Below, in pieces: positions 1 through 9,700 of a stretch of DNA of 20,845 bases. Both the position numbers and the translations under genes were made by a program. The DNA comes from Opitutaceae bacterium. Lineage in GTDB: Bacteria > Verrucomicrobiota > Verrucomicrobiia > Opitutales > Opitutaceae. The stretch covers positions 1-20,845 of the forward strand of contig SYDD01000356.1 in the NCBI GenBank assembly GCA_005786775.1, given 5' to 3'. The notes beneath the pieces are model-generated. The model was not told the origin of the DNA, did not search any database, and was given only the letters and a program-made list of their open reading frames with translations. The number at the start of each line of letters is the position of its first letter. Within the stretch, counting starts at the first letter, position 1.

Positions 1-221
1 GCGCGCGTCGCGGCGAGTTGGCGGGCATCGACGTCGCACAACCCCACCACCTCGCAGCGGCCGCTGGCGACGGCCTCGCCGAGGATGTTGCCTCCCCACC
101 AGCCGCAGCCGATGAGGGCGGTGCGCAGACGGGGGGTGGAATCAGCGGCGCGGACCGGCAGGGAGGCGGCGAGGGCGCCGGCGGCCGCGGCGGAACGGTG
201 GAGGAAGGAACGGCGATGCAT
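1..221 (-). CDS. Gfo/Idh/MocA-family oxidoreductase, N-terminal fragment, Tat-exported
   Basis: Only the first 73 residues lie in the window; the gene continues past the left edge. The protein opens with a twin-arginine signal (RRSFL at residues 3-7, then an Ala/Leu-rich stretch ending near residue 26). A Rossmann nucleotide-binding motif follows (GCGWWGGN, 38-45), then a second strand ending in LCD (61-63), whose Asp would hold the adenine ribose. This order is typical of secreted NAD(P)-dependent Gfo/Idh/MocA dehydrogenases of PVC bacteria, which act on sugars or cyclitols. The ATG at 219-221 was chosen because the Tat motif follows at once; it has a C-rich leader and no Shine-Dalgarno. It is divergent from the TonB receptor at 420, sharing about 200 bp of upstream DNA. 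Substrate cannot be told from this fragment. Confidence 0.8.
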   Translation of the reverse strand, partial: MHRRSFLHRSAAAAGALAASLPVRAADSTPRLRTALIGCGWWGGNILGEAVASGRCEVVGLCDVDARQLAATR

Positions 222-327
222 GGGGCGGGAGGCGCCAGCTTGGCGGCCGGCGGGGCGCCGACAAGCCTCGGCACAGGGTGACCGCCTCGCCCCCCACGAC
301 CGGAGACGCGCCTAGGGAAACTTCTCC

Positions 328-356
328 TTGGACAAACCGGGGCGGAATTCCATACC
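328..356 (+). promoter_or_regulatory. weak candidate sigma-70-type promoter for the receptor at 420
   Basis: In the 198-bp divergent region, TGGACA (329-334; 5 of 6 to the -35 consensus) lies 16 bp before CATACC (351-356; about 3 of 6 to the -10 consensus). The -10 match is poor, so this is only a possibility. No clear promoter for the leftward gene was found. Confidence 0.2.
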
Positions 357-372
357 CTCGGTCTTGCCAGAA

Positions 373-384
373 GTCGCCGGCGAC
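373..384. promoter_or_regulatory. 12-bp perfect palindrome upstream of TonB receptor
   Basis: GTCGCCGGCGAC is a perfect palindrome about 36 bp before the receptor ATG at 420. It could be an operator in the leader region. However, its core CGCCGGCG is a common word in very G+C-rich genomes, so chance is a real alternative. Confidence 0.2.
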
Positions 385-419
385 CCCGCCGCTGCAGTTT
401 TCACCTCAGCCTACCCCCT

Positions 420-3410
420 ATGACCTACCTCCGAGTCCGCGGCTTCGCCGCCGCTTGCCGGGCGCTCGCGCGCCCGTTCCTCCTCGCCCTCCTCGCCGGC
501 GCGGCCGTGGCGTCCACCCGCGCCGCCGACGCCGGCGGCACCACGCTCACCGGCACGGTGAGCAACGCCGCGACCCGCAACCTGCTCCAGGGCGCCCGCG
601 TCGAGATCCCCTCCCTGGGCCTCAGCACCCTCGTCGACGAGACCGGCCGCTACACGCTCTCCGGGGTCCCGGCGGGAACCCACGAGCTTGTCGTGAGCTA
701 CATCGGCCTCGACACGGTCCGCGCCCCTATCACCGCCACGGCCGGCCAGCGCGTGGTCCGCGACTTCGACCTCACCACCGGCATCTACAAGATGGACGCC
801 TTCAAGGTCACCGGTGAGCGCGAGGGCGGCGCGGCGGCCATCACCGCCCAGCGCAACGCCCCCAACACGATGAACGTCGTGGCGATGGACTCCTTCGGCA
901 ACCTGCCGAACATGAGCGCGGGCGAAGTGCTGATGCGCCTGCCCGGCGTCGCCGGTTCCCCGACGGACGAGGGTCTCGCCTACAACTTCAACATCCGCGG
1001 GATGCCGGCGGGCCTGAACACCGTCACGATCGACGGCGGCCTCGTCACCCCGCTGGGCACCAGCCGCGCCTTCGAGATGCAGAGCATCTCCGGCGCCCTG
1101 TTCGACCAGCTGGAGCTGACCAAGGGACACCGTCCAGACCGCAACGCCGACTCGCTCGGCGGCACCGTGAACCTGAAGACCCGCTCCTCGCTCAGCATGA
1201 AGGAGCGCCGCCGGCTGACCTACAGCCTCTCGGCCCGCATCGCGCCGACCTTCCTCGGCTTCGAGCAGATCCCGCAGCGCCAAGACCATCCAGCGCACCC
1301 GATGCTGAACTTCAGCTACCAGGAGCTCTTCGACGTGTTCGGCGGCAACCGCAACCTCGGCGTGAGCGTCAACTCCTTCTACTCCGAGAACGCCGTCGGC
1401 TTCTTCCAGACCGACCGCGACTACCAGAACACGACCACGCAGCCCGCCTACGTCTGGAGCTACCAGACCTTCGACAACTACAACAACCGCAAGCAGGTCA
1501 GCCTGAGCATCAAGACCGATTACCGCGTTTCCGCCAGCACCCGCGTCTCGCTCAACGCCACCGCGAACGACAACTACGAGGGCTTCCGGCGCCGGTACAT
1601 CACGCGGGCCTACAGCAGCCAGAACCAGAACACCGTCCCGAACGCCACCACCAGCGTCGTCCCCGGCTGGACGGACAAGATCACCGTCATCCGCCCGGTG
1701 GCGCAGTCGCTGATCGAGATGCAGAACCGCGGGCCGAACAACTACGACACCCGCCAGCGCCGCCTCGACTTCACGGCCGAGCAGGACTTCGGCCCGCTGC
1801 AGCTCGACTACGCCGCGACCTACGCCCGCAACAACCTCAACAACGGCAACGGCCAGGGCGGCGAGCTCACGATGCGCCTCGCCGGCACCGGCTGGATCCT
1901 CGACCGCACCCAGTCCGAGCTCCACCCGAAGTTCCTCCCCAACGGCGGCCTCGATTTCACGGACCCCTCGAACTACCGCCCGACCGGCGCCCTCCAGTGC
2001 AGCGACGCCCAGAACGACCAGCGCGTGCGCGACCTGCGCTTCAACGCGCTCTACAAGCTGCCCACCGCCGTCCCGCTCGCCCTCAAGGTCGGCGGCCAGT
2101 GGCGCGAGACCCTCGCCCAGACGCTGAGCAACAGCCGCCGCTACAACTACCTCGGCACCGGGCCCCTCGCCCCCGACCCGGGCCTCGTGACCTTCGACCA
2201 GGTCAAGACCGGCCGGATGATGCCGCAGTGGACCTCCTCAATGTTCATCAACGAACGCCGCCCGGTCGACCCGACCCTGTGGCGCGAGGATGAGTATTAC
2301 CGCCTGCAGCAGGCGTACACCGGCGCCCGCGACATCACCGAGACCGTCACCGCCGGCTACTTCATGGCGCAGGGCAAATTTGGCCGCGAGGGCCTCCTCT
2401 CCCGCACGAGCTTCCTCGGCGGCGTCCGCGTCGAGAACACCGAGGACGTCGGCCGCGGCTGGGTCCGGGCGCGCGTCGGCAGCACCGCCGCCCAGCAGCA
2501 GGCCGACCCGCTCGGGGCCGTGACCCGCGACTACGCCAACACCAAGCGCACCATCGAGGGCTCCTACACCAAGGCCTTCCCGAGCATGCACCTGACGCAC
2601 GACATCACGCCGAACCTGAAGGCGCGCCTCGCCTGGTCCACCAGCTTCGGCCGCCCGGGCTACGGCGAGCTCCTGCCCAGCGAGTCGGTGAACGAGAACG
2701 CCAGCACGCTCACGATCAACAACGCCGCGCTGCTCCCGCAGAACGCGCGCAACTGGGACGCCTCGATCGACTACTACTTCGAGCCGGTCGGCAACTTCTC
2801 GGTCGGCTTCTTCCACAAGACGATCGCCGACTTCATCGTCCGCAACATCAACATCGGCACCGTGGCTGCCGGGACGGACAACGGCTTCAACGGCGAGTAC
2901 GCCGGCTTCAACCTGTTCACCTCCGCCAACGCCGGCACCGCCACCGTGCAGGGGTGGGAGTTCAGCTACCAGCAGCAGTTCACCTCGCTCCCCGGCCTGC
3001 TCAAGGGCCTGAGCGGCTCCGTGAACTACACGATGATCCAGACGCGGGGGAACTTCGGCAGCACCACCAACATCTCCGGCCGCGAGGTCGTCGGCTTCAT
3101 CCCGAAGGCCGCCAACGCGATGCTCTCCTGGCGCTACAAGAAGTTCAGCACGCGCCTGCTCTACAACTGGACCAGCGACTACATCGTCGAGTACTCGGCC
3201 GCCACCGTCGGCCGCAACCGCTGGCGCGCCTCGTACGACACCCTCAACGTCGGCCTCGCCTACCAGCTGCGCCCGTCCGCCCAGCTCACGCTCGACATCT
3301 CGAACCTCCTCAACGCCTACCAGGAGATCTACCGCGGCTTCCGCAGCCAGCCGTCCACGATCAACTACAACTTCGTGACGATCAACGTGGGCCTGAACGG
3401 CCGCTTCTGA
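420..3410 (+). CDS. TonB-dependent receptor with N-terminal carboxypeptidase-regulatory-like domain
   Basis: A 996-residue outer-membrane receptor for TonB-driven import of a large substrate such as an oligosaccharide or siderophore. Visible order: signal peptide (1-36, cleaved near TRAADA); carboxypeptidase-regulatory-like beta-sandwich (about 42-120, with DETGRYTLSGVPAG); TonB-box-like MDAFKVTG (125-132); plug domain (about 140-260) with NIRGMPAGLNTVTIDG (191-206) and DSLGGTVNLKTR (244-255); then a barrel ending in the usual terminal Phe (NVGLNGRF). The layout resembles the TonB-Xanth-Caul-like receptors abundant in Opitutaceae. It lacks an STN domain, so unlike the receptor at 6771 it should not signal through FecR. 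ATG 420 follows a CCCCCT leader with no Shine-Dalgarno. It stands alone, convergent with the kinase gene 16 bp downstream. Substrate unknown. Confidence 0.93.
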   Translation: MTYLRVRGFAAACRALARPFLLALLAGAAVASTRAADAGGTTLTGTVSNAATRNLLQGARVEIPSLGLSTLVDETGRYTLSGVPAGTHELVVSYIGLDTVRAPITATAGQRVVRDFDLTTGIYKMDAFKVTGEREGGAAAITAQRNAPNTMNVVAMDSFGNLPNMSAGEVLMRLPGVAGSPTDEGLAYNFNIRGMPAGLNTVTIDGGLVTPLGTSRAFEMQSISGALFDQLELTKGHRPDRNADSLGGTVNLKTRSSLSMKERRRLTYSLSARIAPTFLGFEQIPQRQDHPAHPMLNFSYQELFDVFGGNRNLGVSVNSFYSENAVGFFQTDRDYQNTTTQPAYVWSYQTFDNYNNRKQVSLSIKTDYRVSASTRVSLNATANDNYEGFRRRYITRAYSSQNQNTVPNATTSVVPGWTDKITVIRPVAQSLIEMQNRGPNNYDTRQRRLDFTAEQDFGPLQLDYAATYARNNLNNGNGQGGELTMRLAGTGWILDRTQSELHPKFLPNGGLDFTDPSNYRPTGALQCSDAQNDQRVRDLRFNALYKLPTAVPLALKVGGQWRETLAQTLSNSRRYNYLGTGPLAPDPGLVTFDQVKTGRMMPQWTSSMFINERRPVDPTLWREDEYYRLQQAYTGARDITETVTAGYFMAQGKFGREGLLSRTSFLGGVRVENTEDVGRGWVRARVGSTAAQQQADPLGAVTRDYANTKRTIEGSYTKAFPSMHLTHDITPNLKARLAWSTSFGRPGYGELLPSESVNENASTLTINNAALLPQNARNWDASIDYYFEPVGNFSVGFFHKTIADFIVRNINIGTVAAGTDNGFNGEYAGFNLFTSANAGTATVQGWEFSYQQQFTSLPGLLKGLSGSVNYTMIQTRGNFGSTTNISGREVVGFIPKAANAMLSWRYKKFSTRLLYNWTSDYIVEYSAATVGRNRWRASYDTLNVGLAYQLRPSAQLTLDISNLLNAYQEIYRGFRSQPSTINYNFVTINVGLNGRF

Positions 3411-3426
3411 CGCCCGCGTCCACCCG

Positions 3427-4950
3427 TCACCGCCCGGCTGGGAATTCCGCCCGGGCGGTGAACCCCAGCGCGCCGCGCTCCAGCACGAGCCGGCCGCCCA
3501 GCTCCGCCATCCGCTGCTGCAGGTGGTAGAGGCCGCGCTTCTCCCCCAAGGCCCGCGCGGGATCCACGCCCGGGCCGGTGTCGGTGACCGTCACCTCGGC
3601 CCGCTCGGCGGAGACCTCGACGGTCACGTCGATGCGGCCGGGTTTGCCGTGGTTGACCGCGTTCCGCAGCAGCTCGCGCTGCGCCATCATCACCGCGCGG
3701 CGGATCGCCGGCGAGGCTTCCTTCCCGGCGAGCGCCGGTCTCACGCGGTTGACGAACTCGCCCGCGATGCCGGCCGCCTCCAGGTAACGGCGCGCGATGC
3801 GCTCGAGGCCCGCCACCGCGGAACCCCAGGTCTCGGACTCCGGCCGCAATTCCCAGAGCAGCTGGTTGAGGGACAAGCTGGCCTCGATGAGGCGCGCCCG
3901 GACCTTCCCCAGCGTCTCCGGGCCCGCCGTCGCCGGCCGGAGCACGGCGAGCTCGGTGAGCAGCTGCATCTCGTTGAGCCGGTTGCCGAGCTCGTCGTGC
4001 AGGTCGCGCGCCACGGCCATCCGCTGCGCGATCAGCCGGCGCTGCACGTGCTGCCGGAACGCGAGGGCCACGAGGAAGAGCAGCACTGGGAGTGAACCGA
4101 GGACGTAGGGGCGCAGCTCGAACCAGTTGAGCCGGCGCGGCTCCACCGGGCCGACCCAAGGGTGGTACAGGCGGTCGTAGGTGCCGTCCTGCCGCAGCTC
4201 GGCCAGCGCCTCGTTCATCAGCATCAGGCCGGCCTCGTCCTGCGGCTGGAAGGCGAAGCAGAAGTAATAGCGGATGTCCTCGATGAACTGCTTCCGCAGG
4301 CCGGCGCGGTCCTCGACCTTGCGACTGATGTTGCTGGTGAAGAGGGCCCCGTCGCACCGGCCCTGCACCACCGCGTCGAGCAGCACGTCCAGCTGGGCGA
4401 AGACCTCGATCCGCACGCCCCACTGCGGATGTTCCCGGAGGTGCGTGGCCGCGACCGTGCCCTGCAGCACGCCGATCCGCAGATCGCGCAGGTCGGCGGC
4501 GCGGCGTCGCGGCGGCTCCTCCGGCCGCGTGTAGAGGACGCCCTGCATCGAGGCCTGCACGATCGAGAGCCGGTGCGCGTAGCGCGGGCCCTCGTACTGC
4601 GCGATCTGGGCCAGCACGTCGAGGCGGCCCGCGCGGAAGGCCGGGAGGTTGTCGACCCACCAGCCCGGCACCAGCTCGACCTCGAAACCGCCCACCTTGG
4701 CGGCCGCCCGCAGCAGCTCGACCGTGAACCCCGCGACCTCGCCCCGGCGCTCATCGAGGTAGGAGAGGGGCGCGCTGTCGCGCGGCACCCCGACGCGGAA
4801 CCGCCGTTTGGCCGGCTCCGCCGCCGGTTCCCCCGCGAACGCCGACGCCACCGCCAGCAGCAACCCCAGCATCCAGTAGCGGCCAAACCGCGGGCACCGG
4901 CTGGGCGCGGGGCCGGCGGGGGAAGCGGAAATGGGCGGCAGGCGGCGCAT
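3427..4950 (-). CDS. hybrid sensor histidine kinase: periplasmic solute-binding domain + HisKA_3/HATPase_c
   Basis: A 507-residue membrane kinase that should sense a small periplasmic solute and phosphorylate a NarL-type response regulator. Visible order: signal peptide or anchor (about 24-40, LLLAVASAFAG); family-3 solute-binding-like domain (about 50-268, starting FRVGVPRDSAPLSYLD); membrane helix (about 281-298, GSLPVLLFLVALAF); dimerisation/phosphoacceptor helix RDLHDELGNRL with His318; N-box LLRNAVNHG (428-435); G1 box DTGPG (457-461); G2-like GEKRGLYHLQQRM (469-481). The HisKA_3 type H-box places it with NarX/DesK-like kinases. I chose ATG at 4948-4950; a TTG six codons upstream (4968) is possible but less likely. 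No response regulator gene lies in the window, so its partner is elsewhere. The gene is divergent from the sigma operon at 5076, but a functional link is only a guess. Confidence 0.88.
   Translation of the reverse strand: MRRLPPISASPAGPAPSRCPRFGRYWMLGLLLAVASAFAGEPAAEPAKRRFRVGVPRDSAPLSYLDERRGEVAGFTVELLRAAAKVGGFEVELVPGWWVDNLPAFRAGRLDVLAQIAQYEGPRYAHRLSIVQASMQGVLYTRPEEPPRRRAADLRDLRIGVLQGTVAATHLREHPQWGVRIEVFAQLDVLLDAVVQGRCDGALFTSNISRKVEDRAGLRKQFIEDIRYYFCFAFQPQDEAGLMLMNEALAELRQDGTYDRLYHPWVGPVEPRRLNWFELRPYVLGSLPVLLFLVALAFRQHVQRRLIAQRMAVARDLHDELGNRLNEMQLLTELAVLRPATAGPETLGKVRARLIEASLSLNQLLWELRPESETWGSAVAGLERIARRYLEAAGIAGEFVNRVRPALAGKEASPAIRRAVMMAQRELLRNAVNHGKPGRIDVTVEVSAERAEVTVTDTGPGVDPARALGEKRGLYHLQQRMAELGGRLVLERGALGFTARAEFPAGR
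3428..3460. terminator. perfect 10-bp hairpin at convergent gene ends, no U-tract
   Basis: CACCGCCCGG (3428-3437) and CCGGGCGGTG (3451-3460) are perfect inverted repeats with a 13-nt loop, at the junction of the receptor and the convergent kinase gene. The left arm contains the kinase stop codon. Position and stability suggest a bidirectional transcript end, but neither strand has a T-run after the stem, so it is not a canonical intrinsic terminator. Confidence 0.4.
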
Positions 4951-5027
4951 CGGGGCGGAGTCAGGCAAACCCCCGCGCCAGAGTCTAGCCCCCTCCCGCT
5001 GCCGCGTTCGGGCTGCGGCCTGCGCCG

Positions 5028-5046
5028 GACCAGACCAGACCCTGGT
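5028..5046. promoter_or_regulatory. GACCA direct repeat overlapping ACCAG/CTGGT inverted repeat
   Basis: In the 125-bp divergent region between the kinase and the sigma gene, GACCA is repeated (5028-5041). It overlaps an inverted repeat ACCAG-acc-CTGGT (5034-5046). GGAAAA directly follows (5047-5052) and resembles the GGAA core of ECF-type -35 elements, but I see no convincing -10 partner. It may be an operator or promoter for either gene. Short repeats in such DNA may also be chance. Confidence 0.2.
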
Positions 5047-5075
5047 GGAAAAGCGCTCGACACCGGACGGGCCCC

Positions 5076-5630
5076 GTGGGACGCCACCCTCCTTCCGTGT
5101 CCGCGCCCCACCCCCACGCCGCCTGGTTCGCCGCGCACGTGCAGCCGCACGAGGCGCGGCTGCGCGCCTGGCTGCGCATCCATTTTTCCCGGGCGGACGA
5201 CGTCGATGACCTCGTGCAGGAGGCCTTTGTGCGCGTGCTGGCCGCCCGCGGCCGCGGCGAGATCCGCGCCCCGCGGGCCTTCCTGTTCGCGACCGCCCGC
5301 AACCTCGCCCTCGCCCGGCTGCGGCACCAGCGCGTGGAGACGGATTTCGCCCTAGCGGAAGCGGCGGTCTCGGACGTCTGGGATGAGAGCGCGGATGTGG
5401 TCCAGGCGGTCGCCCGGGCCCAGGAGCTCGAACTTTTGACGCAGGCCATCCAGTCCCTTCCCCCCCGTTGCCGCCAAGTGATCACCCTGCGACGCATCTA
5501 CGGTCTGCCCCAGCGGGAGGTGGCGGCGCGGCTCGGGATCGCGGAGCACACCGTCGAGGCGCAGACGACGATCGGCCTGCGCAAGCTGGCGGCCTTCTTC
5601 GAGCGGCTCGAGCCGCCCCCAGTGCAATGA
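5076..5630 (+). CDS. RNA polymerase ECF sigma factor, FecI-like
   Basis: A 184-residue extracytoplasmic-function sigma factor that would direct RNA polymerase to the promoters of its own regulon. Region 2 spans about 24-88 (DDVDDLVQEAFVRVLA at 41-56, then PRAFLFATARNLALARLR). Region 4 spans about 122-172 (IQSLPPRCRQVITLRRIYGL, QREVAARLGIAEHTVEAQ, a helix-turn-helix). The LPPRCR..ITLRRIYGLPQREVA wording matches FecI-like sigma factors controlled by FecR. The GTG at 5076 gives the longest form; an in-frame GTG at 5097 is equally plausible and still precedes all of region 2. Its stop overlaps the FecR start in ATGA (5627-5630), so the two are translationally coupled, as expected for a sigma/anti-sigma pair. 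Confidence 0.93.
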   Translation: MGRHPPSVSAPHPHAAWFAAHVQPHEARLRAWLRIHFSRADDVDDLVQEAFVRVLAARGRGEIRAPRAFLFATARNLALARLRHQRVETDFALAEAAVSDVWDESADVVQAVARAQELELLTQAIQSLPPRCRQVITLRRIYGLPQREVAARLGIAEHTVEAQTTIGLRKLAAFFERLEPPPVQ

Positions 5631-6676
5631 ACCGGGACGATCCATCGGAGGCGACGGACCCCGCGGCCGACGCGGCGGCGGCCTGGGTGATCCGCCTTGA
5701 GCGGGGCCTCACCCCAGAGGAGCAGGACCGCCTTTCCGATTGGTTGGCCGCGGACCCCCGGCACCGCCTCGCCCTCGGCCGGATGCGCGCGCACTGGGAC
5801 CGGCTGGCGCCGCTGGCGCAGTGGCGCCCCGAGCACAGCGCGGAACCCAACCCCGACCTGCTCGCGCCGCCCCCACCCGCCCGACGCTGGTTCCGGCCGG
5901 CCTTCGCGGCCGCCGCGGCGGCCTGCCTCGCCTCAGCCGCCCTCTTCCTCCGGGCCCCGGAATCCGCGGTCCCGCCGGACCGGTCCCGGACGGAACCGGC
6001 CCGCGTCGTGGTCCGCGAGGCCAGCGCCACGCGCCAGCCCCTGCCGGACGGCTCCCTCGCGGAACTCAACCACGACGCCGCGCTGCGCCTCGACTACACG
6101 GACGGGGAGCGCCGGGTTGAGCTGCTCCGGGGCGAGGCCCACTTCCGTGTCGTCCGGGATCCCGCGCGGCCCTTCGTCGTCCGCGCCTACAGCCGCGAGG
6201 TCCGCGCGCTGGGCACGGCCTTCAACGTGCGGCTGGAAGGCGGGCGGATGGAGGTGCTGGTCACCTCCGGCAGTGTGCGGCTGGACGCCCGCGACGCCCC
6301 GGCCACCGCGCCCGCCGGCGCACGCCCCGGACCGACGCTCGAGGCCGGCCAACGCGCGGTCGTGGCGCTGGAGGATGGTCGCGCGGAGCCGGGCATCGCG
6401 ACGCTGACCACGGGCGAGATCGAACGGGTGCTGGCCTGGCAGCACCGCCAGCTGGAGTTTACCGCCGCACCGCTGGCGGCGGTGATCGCGGAATTCAACC
6501 GGGTGAACGAACTCCAGTTGACGCTGGGCGACCCGGCCCTGGCCGGCCTGGAGCTCAGCGCCTCATTCCGCTCCGACAACGTGGAGGGCTTTGTGCGGCT
6601 GCTGGAGGTGGGGTTCCGGATCCGCGCCGACCGGCGGGGCGACCGGGAGATCGTGCTCGAGCCCGCACGGCCCTGA
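5627..6676 (+). CDS. FecR-family transmembrane anti-sigma regulator
   Basis: A 349-residue single-pass inner-membrane regulator. It would hold the sigma factor encoded just upstream and relay a signal from the STN receptor downstream. Visible order: N-terminal cytoplasmic DUF4880-like region (about 15-60, AAWVIRLERGLTPEEQDRLSDW); Pro-rich stretch 81-85; membrane helix (about 91-109, Ala-rich ending ALFL); FecR domain (about 125-219) with LPDGSLAELNHDAALRLDY, LLRGEAHFRV and RALGTAFNVR; and a C-terminal DUF4974 domain (about 272-340, with FTAAPLAAVIAEFNRVNEL), the part known in this family to contact the receptor's STN domain. The ATG lies in a 4-nt ATGA overlap with the sigma stop. Nothing is truncated and all expected domains are present. 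Confidence 0.93.
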   Translation: MNRDDPSEATDPAADAAAAWVIRLERGLTPEEQDRLSDWLAADPRHRLALGRMRAHWDRLAPLAQWRPEHSAEPNPDLLAPPPPARRWFRPAFAAAAAACLASAALFLRAPESAVPPDRSRTEPARVVVREASATRQPLPDGSLAELNHDAALRLDYTDGERRVELLRGEAHFRVVRDPARPFVVRAYSREVRALGTAFNVRLEGGRMEVLVTSGSVRLDARDAPATAPAGARPGPTLEAGQRAVVALEDGRAEPGIATLTTGEIERVLAWQHRQLEFTAAPLAAVIAEFNRVNELQLTLGDPALAGLELSASFRSDNVEGFVRLLEVGFRIRADRRGDREIVLEPARP

Positions 6677-6770
6677 GCGGGCACAAAAAACCGGGGCTCG
6701 TTAGCGGAAGTTCCTTCCCGGCGCATCTACGGAGGTGACGCCCCCGTGGAATTCCCGCCCTGTCGCACCA

Positions 6771-9700
6771 ATGCACCCCGGATCGCCCCGGTTCCGCCCT
6801 TGGCGGTGCCTGCCCCGCCTCCTCACCCTCGCGGCCGGCCTCTGGGCCACCCTGCCCGCGGCCCTGGCCGGGGAGGCCGCGCGGGCCTTCGATCTGCCCG
6901 CCGGGGAGGCCGCCGACACCCTGAAGCGGTTCGGGCGGCAGGCCGGCCGGGAAATCCTCTTCCCGGCCGCCGTCGGGGAGGTCCGCACCCCGCCCCTGCG
7001 CGGGAACTGGCCGCCACGCGTCGCGCTGGACCGGCTTCTCACAGGCACGGGCCTCACCGCCGCGGAGGACGCGGGCAGCGGCGCCCTGATCGTTTACCGC
7101 GCCGCGCCCACCGTGGCTGCTGAGCCGCCCGGCTCCGCCAACCCTCCCGCCAAACCCGCCTCGCCTTCCCCCGTTATGAATCGTCGCTCCCCCCTCACCC
7201 TCCTCGGCTCCCTCTTCGCCGCCGCGCTCGCGCCCGCGCAGCCCGCCCCCGCCGCCCCGCCGGCGGGCGACCAGCCGCTCGTGCTCTCGGCCTTCCGCGT
7301 CGATACCAGCCGGGACCGGGGCTACGTGGCCACCAACTCGACCACCGGCACCCGCCTCAACCTCGAGATCAAGGCCATCCCGCTGCCCATCGAGGTGATC
7401 ACCCGTGAGTTCATCGACGACATCGGGGCCGTCGACATCAAGGAGGCCCTCGAGTATTCGGCCGGCATCATCCAGGATCAGGTCGCCACCAGTAACAACT
7501 TCCTCTTCAGCCCATCGGGCACCGGCGCCGCCGGCTCGCTCTCGCGCGACTCCACCACGGTCAACATCCGCGGCCTCAACACCCGTTCCTTCCTCCGCAA
7601 CGGGTTCCGCCAGGACACCGTCACCGACGTCATCAACGTCGATCGCCTCGAGGTCGCCCGCGGGCCCCAGTCCCTCCTCTACGGCGTGGCCTCGCTGGGC
7701 GGCGTCGTCGCGCTGACCCCGAAGTATCCGCGCGGCAACCGGCAGACGGATTTCCGCCTCGGCCTCGGCAGCAACGATTTCCGCCGCGTCGAGCTCTACC
7801 ACACCGCCCCACTCTGGAAGGGCGCCGGGGACGGCCGCTCCCTCAGCTTCGGGGTGGGCGCGGTCGCCCAGGAACTGAGCAGCCGCTCGGACTTCGACGA
7901 CCGCCGCCGGCTGCTGGTCACGCCCGCCGTGGAGTTCCGGCCCTTCCGCGACACCACCATCTTCGTGGACATCGAGTACGGCCGCTTCACCAGCAAGGGC
8001 ACCGGCTTCCAAGACCTCGCCGACAGCAACGCCGGCAACGTCCGGCAAGCCGGCACCGGCCTGCTCCTCGCCGAGAACCTCAACGAGTGGAACGAGACCC
8101 GCCTCGTGGCCCGCGATGTCTTCGGCCGCGACCGCCTCTACCGCTGGAGCGGACCCGACACCTACGGGCGCGATGACTACTTCAACGGCACGATCGAGGT
8201 GACGCAGCGGCTCACGCCCGGCCTCACGCTCGTGCTCGGCGCCAACTATTCCGACCGGCTCAACGAGCGCCGCGGCGTGAGCGGCGCGGTCCTCCGCACC
8301 ACCACCGCCTCCGCCGCGGCCGCCCCCGTGTCCCCGGGCCGCTGGACCGCCGTCGGCGCCGACCCGGTGAACCCCGCCCAGACCCAGTGGAAGACCATCG
8401 GGTACGGCTGGAGCCTCGCCGGCACGCACAAGTACATCCGCCAGGCGCGCGCCGACCTCAGCTACGAGTTCACCCTCTGGGGCCAGCGCCAGGGTCTCCT
8501 GCTGGGACGCACCGACCAGACGGTGCAGCAGAGCGACCGCGCGAACACCCAGGTGACGAGCAACACGGCCGGCAGCCCGACGCAGGGCTTCCTGCCCTTC
8601 GCCGCGCCGGAGCACATCCGCTACGCCGGCGAGCAGTTCCGGCCGTTCCGCGACTCCGTCTTCTCCGAGTGGGACACCGGCCACTACGCCGTCTACCAGG
8701 GCCGCTGGTGGCGCGACCGGATCACGACCATCGGCGGCTGGCGCAACGAGCGCTACCTCGTGCGCAGTTACTTCACCTCCTTCGTCAAGCGGGACCCCGC
8801 GCAGCCGGACACCAACCTCGCCAACTGGACCCTGCCCGGCACGCCCGACCCGGCCAGCCTGGTCAACGCCGCCGGCCAGGCGCGCATCATCAACGGCTAC
8901 CGCTTCGGCGCGGTGCCGCAGCGCGATGACACTTTCACCCTCGGGCTGAACGTCGCCGTGACCCGCGACGTGAACCTCTACGGCGTGAGCGCGGGCGGCC
9001 TGTTCCCCAACACGGGCCAGCGCGACGGCGCCGCCAACCCGTTCAAGCCCGAGCGCACCCAAAGCCGCGAGCTCGGCGCCAAGCTCGACCTGTGGCGCGA
9101 CCGCGCGGGCCGCGCGCGCGTCTCGGCCACGATCGCCTACTTCGAGGTGGATCGGCAGAACGCCATCTACAACTTCGCCTTCGCCCCGCAGCCGCGCTCG
9201 AACGACCAGCCCACGCTGCGCACCGGCTTCACCGGCAACACCCGCGCGAGCGGCTCCGGCCCGGCCGCCTACACGGTGCACAACTCCGGCTACACCACGT
9301 TCCAGACCAACCAGCCGGTCACGTACCTGCTGCCGGTGAGCTACGTCGCCGCCGCCGACCTCAGCCACCCGCGCGTCACCGGCGCCCCCCAGCAGGGCGG
9401 GTTCCTGCTCGTGGACTACGCCTCGCTGGGCTCGGCCGCCAACGACCCGCTGCGCCGCGCCCTCGAGGCCGCCGCGGGCGACCCGGCGACCAACACCGCC
9501 CTCCAGGGCGCCAGCGTCGGCACCGGCGCCACCGCGCTCAACGCCAACAACGCCTACGCCCTCAACCGCAACTCCGACGTCGCCTACGACGACCGCTCCA
9601 AAGGCGTCGACGCCCAGCTCTACCTCAACTTCACCGAAAACCTCAGTACCGTGATCACCTACACGCACCTGGTGCAGGCGGTCACGGGCGGCTTCGAGAT

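Noticed and set aside
6661..6692. Inverted repeat GCCCGC/GCGGGC followed by an A-run at the end of the FecR gene
   Set aside because: The run after the stem is A rather than T on the coding strand, and the stem is only 6 bp. It is not a terminator, and any attenuator role would be guesswork.
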